Both the position numbers and the translations under genes were made by a program. The notes beneath the pieces are model-generated. The model ran no database searches. It saw only the letters and a list, made by a program, of their open reading frames with translations, and was not told the DNA's origin. A stretch of DNA of 64,000 nucleotides from a virus: IMG/VR virus record IMGVR_UViG_3300042908_001001, positions 1-64,000 of that record, one strand, 5' to 3'. Below are positions 35,047-42,795 of this stretch, in pieces; the first letter of the stretch is position 1; every line of letters starts with the position of its first letter.

Positions 35047-35963
35047 TATTCCTCAATATAAATATCGTACCCTATAATATTTCTAATCCCTTGCACAGGA
35101 GAACCATCCGATTCAATTGGTTCAACGTCATGCCATAAAGGGGAACCCACATCAGCTTGAAAAATAGCATCGCCTTCTAACAATAAAGTCCTTAGAAGTT
35201 CGGTTTTTTTGTCATCATCATAGACAACGCTTTCACCTCCAATTATGCCTTTTCGTTCTACTACTAAAGCAGAAACAATATAGTCACATCCATCTTGGTG
35301 AATACCTTCAGGAGCATTAGATTCTTCCCGATTATCATCAGGCTTAGAAACAATTCCCACTTGTTGGCAAATGATTTTTATTTTTTTAGTTTCCCCCTTT
35401 TCGGCAATATCCGTAAACGTTGCTAGGTAAGCCAGTATTTTCCTGAATTCATCATTGCTAGTTACTTCTACAGGAGATGGGGGGAATGATCTTGGTAAGT
35501 TTCGGTAATCAAGTAAAACGTCAGACGTTTGGCGGTACGGGACATAAGGCAACTGCTCAATACTCCATTCAAAGTCTTCACCACTTTTCCCCAATAAAAA
35601 GCTAGATATACCCCGTCTTCGATAGGGTTGAATTTCTTCAAAAGCCGCAATATCTTCTTTGTCAAATCGATCAACAAAACGCCTTAAATCCGACAATGAA
35701 ATTATATCCGCAAAATAATCAGGCAAAAAAGTTTCTAGAAAAAACTCTCTTAACCAAGGAAACTTTTCGATCAGGAAATCTACTTGATCACGCTTAACTA
35801 AATACATATCCCAAGGAAGAGATTCGTAGGTTGGGCATATGTTCTGTAGTTTACCTAAATCAATTCCAACATCTCGCAAATTAAATTTAAGTATTGGATA
35901 TTCTGTATTTAGTTTTTCAACTAATGAATTTGCCAAGGTCAAGGTCTTGTAATAACTGATCAT
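35046..35963 (-). CDS. 2-oxoglutarate/Fe(II)-dependent oxygenase (PF10014-like)
   Basis: 305 residues. The C-terminal third holds the catalytic core: PEGIHQDGCDYIV with iron ligands His222 and Asp224, GGESVVYDD, distal ligand His278 (LWHDVEPI) and 2-oxoglutarate Arg294 (GIRNIIGYDI). This order and spacing match the 2OG-Fe dioxygenase family that includes bacterial amino-acid (isoleucine) hydroxylases. The first 200 residues are not recognised and are longer than I expect for the family. Substrate unknown: free amino acid, protein or nucleic acid. It leads an operon with two membrane proteins. Confidence 0.82.
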   Translation of the reverse strand: MISYYKTLTLANSLVEKLNTEYPILKFNLRDVGIDLGKLQNICPTYESLPWDMYLVKRDQVDFLIEKFPWLREFFLETFLPDYFADIISLSDLRRFVDRFDKEDIAAFEEIQPYRRRGISSFLLGKSGEDFEWSIEQLPYVPYRQTSDVLLDYRNLPRSFPPSPVEVTSNDEFRKILAYLATFTDIAEKGETKKIKIICQQVGIVSKPDDNREESNAPEGIHQDGCDYIVSALVVERKGIIGGESVVYDDDKKTELLRTLLLEGDAIFQADVGSPLWHDVEPIESDGSPVQGIRNIIGYDIYIEE

Positions 35964-35999
35964 AATGTTTATGTTTTACTAATAATAACGAATATAATT

Positions 36000-36599
36000 T
36001 CATCCGATATTACCCTCATCTGAATGAATATCATAATTGTGTGGATTTGAATCCCTGCGGCGAACTTGTATAGGAGGAACTGATACCCCATATTCCCCAA
36101 AGGCATTCTGGAGAGCTTGGTTAACTCGTTCAACTACTTTTTCTGAGTTTCTTTCCTGATTATTTAAGTTTTTATGAACCTCATCAAATCGCCTAGCTAC
36201 TGATTCTTTATGGCTTTCATGATTTTTGTTCATGTTGTGAATTTCTGTAGTCAAATTTTCTATGCTGTTTTGAATCCCTAATAAAATATTTTGCAATTCT
36301 AATCCTTTTATCTTTTCGTTAGCCGCTATTTTTGTGTCAACGATTATGGTTACTTTTTCTAGTATTCTGTTTTCAAAATTTTGCTTATCAGCTTCACTTA
36401 CTTTTTTACTTCCCCCTATTATCATCCCACCTGCGTAACCAACAAGCGCGATAACAAAACCAGCTACAACAGTCGATATAAAAGTTTCCCCAACATACCA
36501 AGGTTTCTCAGGAGTATTCGCCTGTTTTGATTGGGCATAACTAGGAGATACGCCCATCAACAAAACGACTAACCAAGTTTTTATAATAGTTTTTTGCAT
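36000..36599 (-). CDS. membrane-anchored coiled-coil protein
   Basis: 199 residues. A signal-peptide-like start (KTWLVVLLMGVSPSYAQS), then a transmembrane helix (STVVAGFVIALVGYAGGMI), then about 90 residues of coiled coil (IQNSIENLTTEIHNMNK). The plan resembles envelope-disrupting or spanin-like lysis proteins, but that is inference from topology. Upstream of the oxygenase operon on the same strand. Confidence 0.6.
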   Translation of the reverse strand: MQKTIIKTWLVVLLMGVSPSYAQSKQANTPEKPWYVGETFISTVVAGFVIALVGYAGGMIIGGSKKVSEADKQNFENRILEKVTIIVDTKIAANEKIKGLELQNILLGIQNSIENLTTEIHNMNKNHESHKESVARRFDEVHKNLNNQERNSEKVVERVNQALQNAFGEYGVSVPPIQVRRRDSNPHNYDIHSDEGNIG

Positions 36600-36691
36600 A
36601 TTACTTAAATAAAAAATTATACCTAAGCAATATTAACTAACGCTATTTTAAAATGTATGATAGAATAATATTAAAACAATTCGAGGTAATT

Positions 36692-36889
36692 ATGTCTTTC
36701 GCGGAACCAGTTGACGGATTAATTGACGAGGTAAATGATATTGGTTTATTGTTTACTGAGAATAAAGGCAAAATACAGATACAGCCAAAATCAGAAATAA
36801 TGCCCCGAAGAACGAATCCAATTCAAGAAAAAATGGATACACTGTTACTTTATCTTACTCATCCCGAATCCCTTGAAGACGACGAATAA
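36692..36889 (+). CDS. hypothetical small acidic protein
   Basis: 65 residues from ATG 36692, which follows TCGAGGTAATT; an upstream ATG at 36653 has no ribosome site. Acidic end (SLEDDE). Shares the GAGGTAATT leader with the next gene. Function unknown. Confidence 0.55.
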   Translation: MSFAEPVDGLIDEVNDIGLLFTENKGKIQIQPKSEIMPRRTNPIQEKMDTLLLYLTHPESLEDDE

Positions 36890-36903
36890 AAACTGAGGTA
36901 ATT

Positions 36904-37137
36904 ATGAAAGAATCCAATATGAGTATTGAACAACTTTGGGAATACGCAAGCAAGAATCAGCAAGTAGGTTTCAACGGAGGGTATTACTACATTGAAACCA
37001 TAACTCAAGATTTCTATCCTAATATCCCCAGATTGGTTGTAATTCTTTCAAATAAAAATGAAGATGAAAAAGACTGGAAAACAATAGAGGTAACAAAAAA
37101 AGAAGATTTAGATAAAATAAGCTTTCCTTTTTACTAA
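36904..37137 (+). CDS. hypothetical small protein
   Basis: 77 residues, same TGAGGTAATT ribosome site as the gene before it. Beta-rich. Its stop overlaps the nrdB stop by 4 bp, convergent. Function unknown. Confidence 0.55.
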   Translation: MKESNMSIEQLWEYASKNQQVGFNGGYYYIETITQDFYPNIPRLVVILSNKNEDEKDWKTIEVTKKEDLDKISFPFY

Positions 37138-38162
37138 ATCTCATCCCATCCTGTAATCCCTGACGACATCACATAACTGGTTACGGTTGCCTCAAAGAAA
37201 TTAGCTTTGGTGTGACCTTCTTTTTTTGTATCTGAAAAGCGTTCTAAGTGAGTGTAACAGGACTTAGTGTATTGTTCACCCGTATAAATAGGCTCTAATC
37301 CTATCGCCTTCAATCTCATGTTTGCGAGATATTTGGTGTATTGATCGGTTGATTGTTCTGTCATTCCTAAGATGTTATTACCGATTCGATGGTTAGTCCA
37401 ATTAATTTCTTCTTGCACCGTTTTATCGGTCATCTCATTGATTTGATCAACGGAGTGAGGGAATACTTGCATGGCTTCAGGAATAAGCTTTTGATACAAT
37501 CTAACATGGCTCAATTCGTCCCTGTTAATCATACGAAAAACATCAGCACTCCCAGGCATCAGCATCCGAGATGCAAGATTATAAAAACTGATAAATCCAT
37601 TGTAAAAATAAATACCTTCTAACAGGTAATCCGCTACTAACGCAACAAAATAATTTTCTTTACTGGGATTATCTACAAAAGCTTGATATAGACTCGCAAT
37701 ATGCTCACACCTTGCTTTTAATACCTTGTCTTCTCTCCAAAGTTCATAAATACTATCTCTTTTTTCGGTGGGGATGATCGTGTCAATCATGAATTGATAC
37801 GATTGATTGTGCATCCCTTCTTGACTTATCTGTTCAGCCATACAAAGACTTATTTCAGGGGCGGTAATATAGTTTTTGATGTGTGGGATGTTTGTTGTCT
37901 GGATAGAGTCTAAATAGGTCAAATAACCTAACATCCCATCAAAAGCATATCGCTCATCATTGGTTAGATTATTGTAGTCCGTCACATCTTGAGTCAGATC
38001 GAGGCGTTGCGGAATCCAGAAGTTCTCTCTCATCTGAGAATACAATCCAACTGCCCAAGTATATTTTACGTCATTGAGTTGCATCAGGTTTGTGGTATTG
38101 CCAAACCAGATTTGGCGATCGCGGTCATCCCCAGACGGGTTAAAAATGGGAGTCGGTTTCAT
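37134..38162 (-). CDS. nrdB: class I ribonucleotide reductase small subunit
   Basis: 342 residues. Dinuclear-iron ligands are all present: Asp85 (YLDSIQ), Glu115 and His118 (EGMH), Glu182 (LLEGIYF), Glu216 and His219 (DELSH), with radical Tyr122 in EGMHNQSY. It supplies the radical for NDP reduction to dNDP. The large subunit NrdA is not in the window. Preceded on its strand by no close gene, so it has its own promoter or a long leader. Confidence 0.93.
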   Translation of the reverse strand: MKPTPIFNPSGDDRDRQIWFGNTTNLMQLNDVKYTWAVGLYSQMRENFWIPQRLDLTQDVTDYNNLTNDERYAFDGMLGYLTYLDSIQTTNIPHIKNYITAPEISLCMAEQISQEGMHNQSYQFMIDTIIPTEKRDSIYELWREDKVLKARCEHIASLYQAFVDNPSKENYFVALVADYLLEGIYFYNGFISFYNLASRMLMPGSADVFRMINRDELSHVRLYQKLIPEAMQVFPHSVDQINEMTDKTVQEEINWTNHRIGNNILGMTEQSTDQYTKYLANMRLKAIGLEPIYTGEQYTKSCYTHLERFSDTKKEGHTKANFFEATVTSYVMSSGITGWDEI

Positions 38163-38231
38163 GAAATGCTTACTGTATAAGGGTTATGTCTAGATTATAG
38201 CACATCATTTTAAATTGTTTTAATTTTTTTG

Positions 38232-38292
38232 TTGACATTTTATAGGGATTCAGTTTATTATTATTTTTAATGGCTAAAGAAAAAGCCAAGTT
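38232..38292 (+). promoter_or_regulatory. promoter and attenuator-like leader
   Basis: TTGACA (38232), 18 bp, TATTAT, preceded by TTGTTTTAATTTTTTTG. Just downstream an 11-codon ORF (ATG 38270, MAKEKAKFLLH) overlaps a 5-bp hairpin TGGCT/AGCCA followed by AGTTTTTATT, which looks like a small intrinsic terminator before the gene at 38318. Confidence 0.55.
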
Positions 38293-38317
38293 TTTATTAC
38301 ATTGAGGATAATTAATC

Positions 38318-38605
38318 GTGAAATCTACAACGCTTTCGGCTAGTTCTATGCTGGCAATGTTTATTATCTTTACTTCTGTTAGCTCTGTGATCAGTTCATT
38401 TCCATCTACTTATTTAGTAGAATTTTCTACCTCACAACTAAATGGCTGTCGAGTCGTAATTGACAATCCATTAGCAAGAACTGGATTAGGTGTCGTTGGA
38501 ACATGGGGCGGCGGCGTTGGTTTTTGGGGCGGAGCTATTGCTAAAGTCGTGGAATTAACAGTTCCTAAGACTTCTGATATTTTTCGTGGTGACATTTGCA
38601 AATAA
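38318..38605 (+). CDS. putative membrane or exported protein
   Basis: 95 residues, GTG start after TTGAGGATAATTAATC. N-terminal hydrophobic helix (MLAMFIIFTSVSSVI) and a glycine-rich second hydrophobic part (GVVGTWGGGVGFWGG). Function unknown. Confidence 0.5.
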   Translation: MKSTTLSASSMLAMFIIFTSVSSVISSFPSTYLVEFSTSQLNGCRVVIDNPLARTGLGVVGTWGGGVGFWGGAIAKVVELTVPKTSDIFRGDICK

Positions 38606-38613
38606 CTAAAGTC

Positions 38614-38868
38614 ATGACAACAGCAACACTTGATTTAGAACCCGCGATCGCGTCCGAGGTAATCAATAATTGGTATCCAAGGGTCAAAGAATACCCCTGT
38701 ATTTTCTTGACCAAGGAAGCTGATTTATTGTCCAAAGGAGAAACAACCCACGTTTTTATTGATTTTGATTGTGGATACGAAGCGGTTATGTCTGCATTCG
38801 TACCAGTCAAAGATTATCTATTCCATCAAATAAATTATCAAAAGGAGTTGAATGATGATTCAAATTGA
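38614..38868 (+). CDS. hypothetical protein (paralogue of 39327)
   Basis: 84 residues from ATG 38614. The C-terminus (SAFVPVKDYLFHQINYQKEL) resembles that of the gene at 39327 (TAFVPLTAYLHWQQIYYDKK), pointing to a local duplication. Overlaps the next gene. Confidence 0.55.
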   Translation: MTTATLDLEPAIASEVINNWYPRVKEYPCIFLTKEADLLSKGETTHVFIDFDCGYEAVMSAFVPVKDYLFHQINYQKELNDDSN

Positions 38869-39346
38869 ATTTACCGATAGTCAACTCCGTGACATCTTAT
38901 CCCTTGTTGTATATGCTAAAAACAAGTATGGAGGGGAGTCATATCAAATTATTGCCAACCAAATAATAGAGAAATTAAAAATGATTGAGAATATAAACGA
39001 CTTACTCGCAACTGTGCGACTACAAAACGAATCAAAGCGTATCATTGACAGCTTAAGAGGTGTCAAAGCTGAAAATGAAGATCAGGACGCAAAAAATCTA
39101 CGAGATCTCTTTTTCCATCAACGTCTTTTTGATGAACTTCAAAATAAAATTGATGAGTACAAAAAATCTAAGCCTAAAACGATTCAGATTGAATTTACTG
39201 AAGATAAACTACGCTCTTTGATCATGCACTTCAAAGACTTTATTAATCAGCAAGGTTGTGACGGAGCGCATCCCGACGAGCTGGCTACAAAAATTGAGTT
39301 TCTTAAGCAATTTGAGGACGCATTAAATGAATCAAAACAATCCTGA
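38852..39346 (+). CDS. hypothetical protein with internal repeat
   Basis: 164 residues, AAAGGAG ribosome site. Two copies of a short module: IQIEFTDSQLRDIL at residue 3 and IQIEFTEDKLRSLI near residue 112, each followed by a helix. A single-copy relative is at 39683. Middle is coiled coil. Function unknown. Confidence 0.6.
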   Translation: MMIQIEFTDSQLRDILSLVVYAKNKYGGESYQIIANQIIEKLKMIENINDLLATVRLQNESKRIIDSLRGVKAENEDQDAKNLRDLFFHQRLFDELQNKIDEYKKSKPKTIQIEFTEDKLRSLIMHFKDFINQQGCDGAHPDELATKIEFLKQFEDALNESKQS

Positions 39347-39581
39347 TTATTCTTTTCCCGTTGCCAACTTTGTTTTATTAAAATTCAAAGGCATTGAAGG
39401 CAATTCTACCTATGTCGATAAAGCTCATCCGATGGACGGAAAAGACTTTGTAAATATCAATTACGACAATTCTATCTCTGGTATCAAAGGGACTGCATTT
39501 GTACCCCTAACAGCTTATCTACACTGGCAACAAATCTATTATGACAAAAAGAAAAAGGAGTTAGAAAATGCAATCATCTAG
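39327..39581 (+). CDS. hypothetical protein (paralogue of 38614)
   Basis: 84 residues, overlapping the previous gene by 20 bp. Shares the AFVP ... YL ... Q ... YY ending with the gene at 38614. Function unknown. Confidence 0.55.
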   Translation: MNQNNPDYSFPVANFVLLKFKGIEGNSTYVDKAHPMDGKDFVNINYDNSISGIKGTAFVPLTAYLHWQQIYYDKKKKELENAII

Positions 39582-39696
39582 CAGATTAATTGTCAAGCCT
39601 ATAGTCATTAAAACAGGCTGTATGAACATTGTTTTTGACCAGTTAAGGAAGTCTAGCAAGCAACTAAAGGAGTCTCTAGAAAATGCAATCAATTGA
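39568..39696 (+). CDS. very small ORF
   Basis: 42 residues, AAAGGAGTTAGAAA before ATG, overlapping both neighbours by 14 bp. The next gene starts with the same AAAGGAGTCTCTAGAAA-ATGCAATCA arrangement, so this looks like translational chaining. Confidence 0.5.
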   Translation: MQSSSRLIVKPIVIKTGCMNIVFDQLRKSSKQLKESLENAIN

Positions 39697-39880
39697 TTTT
39701 ACAAAAGAAGAAATTAGCTTAATCCTTGTAATGTCAACAACTGCTTACAAACAACTTGCCAAATTAGATGAAGACGATTTAACCGAGCAAGTATTGAACA
39801 CAACAGAAGCCATTATTGACAAAATAAAAAAACATCTAGGAGACAATCAAAATGATAACAGCCAAGTGCCTAACGATTAG
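39683..39880 (+). CDS. small helical protein related to 38852
   Basis: 65 residues; SIDFTKEEISLILVM resembles the IQIEFT module of the gene at 38852, followed by a helix. Ribosome site AAAGGAG. Function unknown. Confidence 0.55.
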   Translation: MQSIDFTKEEISLILVMSTTAYKQLAKLDEDDLTEQVLNTTEAIIDKIKKHLGDNQNDNSQVPND

Positions 39881-39915
39881 TTTCTTGATTTATCTTTACA
39901 CCCTACATTTTATTT

Positions 39916-40230
39916 ATGGAAACTAAGCAAAAACCACTAGAAGAAAGAATCGATGACTTTCTTGTAACCCAAGGAATTGACGACAGTAATATTGATGAAT
40001 TTCTGAAATCACGCCGTCTTAATTCTCGTTACTTTTACTACGACTATCGAAGTCATGGAGAAAACAGGAGTCATCGTTTTGATGCTCCTAACAATCCCAC
40101 TATCCTGATAGGAAAATCAAACAGAATCACCATAGGAGAGCCTACAAAATGCCCCAAAAGACTAAATCGGAAAGCAGTGAGCAAGCGTCGTTCGTGTCGT
40201 GGTTCAAAACGTTCCAACCGCGCTATTTAA
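39916..40230 (+). CDS. hypothetical basic protein
   Basis: 104 residues with an acidic start and very basic end (KAVSKRRSCRGSKRSNR). It overlaps the nuclease gene by 82 bp, so either its C-terminus or the overlap is unusual. Function unknown. Confidence 0.4.
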   Translation: METKQKPLEERIDDFLVTQGIDDSNIDEFLKSRRLNSRYFYYDYRSHGENRSHRFDAPNNPTILIGKSNRITIGEPTKCPKRLNRKAVSKRRSCRGSKRSNRAI

Positions 40231-40523
40231 TCTTTGCTATCCCTAATGGTCATGTACTCCTGTCTCGCATGGGAAAAGCTATTGTAGAAGGGCTATTAAA
40301 GGGCATCCCTGATATTTGTATCTGTGTCGATGGAGGACGGGCTATCTTTATTGAAATGAAGAAGGCAGGAGAAAAACCTACCCCCGAACAATTCAAGATT
40401 CACCTGATTTTAAAACGTTTAGGTTTCCCTATTTTTGTTTGTTACTCCGATATGGAAGCCCGTACCACTTTCTTGAGGTTTATGAATGAAAAGAATAAAG
40501 TCAGTCAACAATCCACCCCGTAA
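40149..40523 (+). CDS. VRR-NUC domain nuclease
   Basis: 124 residues, a complete stand-alone VRR-NUC PD-(D/E)xK nuclease: SEQASFVSWF helix, GIPDICI (catalytic Asp), FIEMKKAGEKPTPEQ (catalytic Glu and Lys), and a final strand. In phages such proteins resolve junctions or assist recombination. ATG preceded by AGGAGAGCC. Confidence 0.82.
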   Translation: MPQKTKSESSEQASFVSWFKTFQPRYLIFAIPNGHVLLSRMGKAIVEGLLKGIPDICICVDGGRAIFIEMKKAGEKPTPEQFKIHLILKRLGFPIFVCYSDMEARTTFLRFMNEKNKVSQQSTP

Positions 40524-40626
40524 AGGTCAATTAATCAAAAGAGAGATTTTATTCTCTCTCGTTAAATGGGATGGTGATAAACATTCCAGATTACTCAATA
40601 ATCACTTATTTACTTTGGAGAATTAA
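40486..40626 (+). CDS. small basic ORF
   Basis: 46 residues, basic (MKRIKSVNNPPRKGQ). It starts inside the nuclease gene after TTGAGG and ends 2 bp before the next ATG. Plausible by chaining, otherwise unsupported. Confidence 0.4.
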   Translation: MKRIKSVNNPPRKGQLIKREILFSLVKWDGDKHSRLLNNHLFTLEN

Positions 40627-40628
40627 TT

Positions 40629-41033
40629 ATGTCTGAGCAAGCAGAAAACCTCTATGATTTCGCTACTCAATGGCTAAAAAATAAAGGATGTAAATTTATC
40701 GATCATGGTGGGTGGGAAGTAACAGAATCTTCGGACTCAAGCCATTGTGATCATCTTGAAGGATACCCTCAAATTGTCATGGGTTGGACTGGACAAAATA
40801 GCAAACGAATTGACTGTGTAAATATTGGTACAAGGCTTTGGGTTAACGATGCTTACAACATTGAATCAAGGGTAAAAAAAATAATCACTTGCTACAGTAA
40901 AGCAGAAGTAATCGCGGCTCTTACCGCTTTACATGAATCATTGTGTCAAGTCAATGAAATGCTTTCTCGGATAAGCAAAAAAGAAGAAAAAGAAGAATTG
41001 TATAAGGAGATGGTTAGTCACTTAACCCCTTAA
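40629..41033 (+). CDS. hypothetical protein
   Basis: 134 residues, TTTGGAGAATTAATT before ATG. Mixed alpha/beta with HGGWEVT and several His/Cys. No family recognised. Convergent with the head operon, 5 bp from its last stop. Confidence 0.55.
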   Translation: MSEQAENLYDFATQWLKNKGCKFIDHGGWEVTESSDSSHCDHLEGYPQIVMGWTGQNSKRIDCVNIGTRLWVNDAYNIESRVKKIITCYSKAEVIAALTALHESLCQVNEMLSRISKKEEKEELYKEMVSHLTP

Positions 41034-41038
41034 ATCGC

Positions 41039-41812
41039 TCAAGGCAGAGGGGCAAAATTCCCATCGGTATAACACCCTCCCCAATGGCCAAGAGCGTTAA
41101 AATGGTCATTGCAAGTTGAATCTGTGCCATTGCACCCAGGGTATATTGTAACCTTGTCCCCAATCTCCCAAGTATAGGGCGCATTAATTTGTAGCCCTAT
41201 TCTTCCGTCATTTTGGACAAAATCAATCCAAAACTTAATCCCAATGTTATCGCCTGAATCAGCTATTAAATAACCACCTCCAGACGTTGCATTAAAGATG
41301 TACGGATCGCCTATATTTTGGTCAAAATAAAACTGTTTTGAACTAACAATATTATTGATTATCCCTGTTATTTTTAGTTGGTTTATATCTTTAGGGCATC
41401 GTTCATCCTCTAGCCTTTTTGTCCATCTACAAACATTAGTAAATTTCTGCAATGCGTTGTTACTTAATAGCGCATCTTTCGTATTAATCTCAAAAAAGAA
41501 AGTATCACCACTTACTTCATACTTCCCTATGTTGCCTTTTGTAACTGCTAATCCATCCTCAAGAGTTGCAGGTAAATTAGCATAATCGACAATTGCCTTA
41601 ACAATTTCAGCCCCATCATAGAGTCCCGCTCTAATATCAACATCACGAATTAGCTCAGAGTCTAGGAATAATTCAACCTCAAAATTATCAGGAGTCAATC
41701 CTATTTGTTTCCTAAGAGCAGTCGGATCAATCGCTGTATTAGCACGATAAGTAATCCCATTAATTACTAAATCATGATCATGGGAAGTAAACCCAATCCA
41801 TTCATCTGTCAT
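41039..41812 (-). CDS. tail-tip protein, DUF2163-like (GTA gp13-type)
   Basis: 257 residues. It has the DUF2163 N-terminal pattern (WIGFTSHDHDLVINGITY) and the C-terminal phage_BR0599 pattern (IYPGCNGTDSTCNDHF ... LGHWGGC), with conserved Cys. In gene transfer agents this protein partners the DUF2460 and hub proteins at the tail tip. Here it sits at the end of the head operon, 32 kb from its usual partners. Start overlaps upstream stop (ATGA). Confidence 0.78.
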   Translation of the reverse strand: MTDEWIGFTSHDHDLVINGITYRANTAIDPTALRKQIGLTPDNFEVELFLDSELIRDVDIRAGLYDGAEIVKAIVDYANLPATLEDGLAVTKGNIGKYEVSGDTFFFEINTKDALLSNNALQKFTNVCRWTKRLEDERCPKDINQLKITGIINNIVSSKQFYFDQNIGDPYIFNATSGGGYLIADSGDNIGIKFWIDFVQNDGRIGLQINAPYTWEIGDKVTIYPGCNGTDSTCNDHFNALGHWGGCYTDGNFAPLP

Positions 41813-42177
41813 CCTTGTAACCCATATCCTATTGCAATATATTGATCAAGTATTCTTTTTAGCCGTTGTCCATAGGTAGTTGATAGCCAACTTCCTAGAT
41901 CGGAACTATTCACAGCAAACTCAACTTTATTGTTTTGGGTTTCTACTGTTTTTAGTTGCCCAAATTTCAAAGGATCAACATTCTCTGATGAAAGATTTTC
42001 TGACAAGAATAAATAATGCGCGATCGCCAAACAATATGCTTGCTCTTTTTGAGGCGATTCAATATATTCATAATTCAATTCAATCAAAGTATTTTCGATT
42101 AACTTGGAAACAATATCAGAATCGATTGACTCAAATTCTGGAAACTTATCAATAAAAAAATTGTAGTCAATTGTCAT
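41809..42177 (-). CDS. head-tail connector, DUF4054-like
   Basis: 122 residues. FIDKFPEFESID at the start and QAYCLAIAHYLFLSE near residue 52 match the DUF4054 connector family. Would add to the portal ring as a head-completion protein. Overlaps both neighbours. Confidence 0.7.
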   Translation of the reverse strand: MTIDYNFFIDKFPEFESIDSDIVSKLIENTLIELNYEYIESPQKEQAYCLAIAHYLFLSENLSSENVDPLKFGQLKTVETQNNKVEFAVNSSDLGSWLSTTYGQRLKRILDQYIAIGYGLQG

Positions 42178-42395
42178 TATTCAGCCTCTACTAAATTTCT
42201 TAAAACCCCGTCTTTTTGAGACAATCTTAACCGTACTCTAGAATCAGGGATAATCATTTCAGTCCCGTATCTACCCTTCCAAAGACTATCGGAATTAACG
42301 TCAAGTCCGTCTTGTTTCTTGATCATGGTGATACCGTGTAAAGTGTGTTTTACGGTACTACCGAGGGGAATATGGACACTTTTACTCATAGACAA
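42177..42395 (-). CDS. small head-operon protein
   Basis: 72 residues, beta-rich and basic, ending at the TAATG overlap with the connector gene. Probably a minor head or stabilising protein by position; no family recognised. Confidence 0.55.
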   Translation of the reverse strand: MSMSKSVHIPLGSTVKHTLHGITMIKKQDGLDVNSDSLWKGRYGTEMIIPDSRVRLRLSQKDGVLRNLVEAE

Positions 42396-42451
42396 AAAAA
42401 ATAATTGGCTACTAAATAATAACCAATTAATAAAACAATTTTATTTTGTTT

Positions 42452-42745
42452 TTAAGCTACTTTTGAAACTTTGGTATTGACAATAGCTATCGGTTCATCA
42501 GTTGCCTTGTTTTCTGTTACCTTAAACCCTTCTAATTCACCTTTTGCGGTAGGCTCTTTTGTCAAAACAACCAAAGTTCCCTCTTCAAGGTGATGATTAA
42601 AAATAGGGTGCTTCTTAAGATGGTCAATATCATCGTCAGGGATTGCAATATTAACCCCAGGCAACAATTCGATTCGACTAATGCCTTTCCCGTTGGAATA
42701 GTCGATAGTCATTCCAGCCGCTTTGTTATTTTTAATTTGTGCCAT
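42452..42745 (-). CDS. small head-operon protein
   Basis: 97 residues (IELLPGVNIAIPDDDIDHLKKH), a pattern seen in small structural proteins downstream of capsid genes. 50 bp after the capsid stop. Function inferred from position. Confidence 0.55.
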   Translation of the reverse strand: MAQIKNNKAAGMTIDYSNGKGISRIELLPGVNIAIPDDDIDHLKKHPIFNHHLEEGTLVVLTKEPTAKGELEGFKVTENKATDEPIAIVNTKVSKVA

Positions 42746-42795
42746 AATTTTACCAAATAAAAGTTAATAGATAGGGCTAAAGGTAGCCCATAAGA

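Noticed and set aside
35046-35963. Oxygenase considered as a TET/JBP enzyme
   Set aside because: The HxD to His to Arg pattern and GGESVVYDD match the isoleucine-hydroxylase-type family instead.
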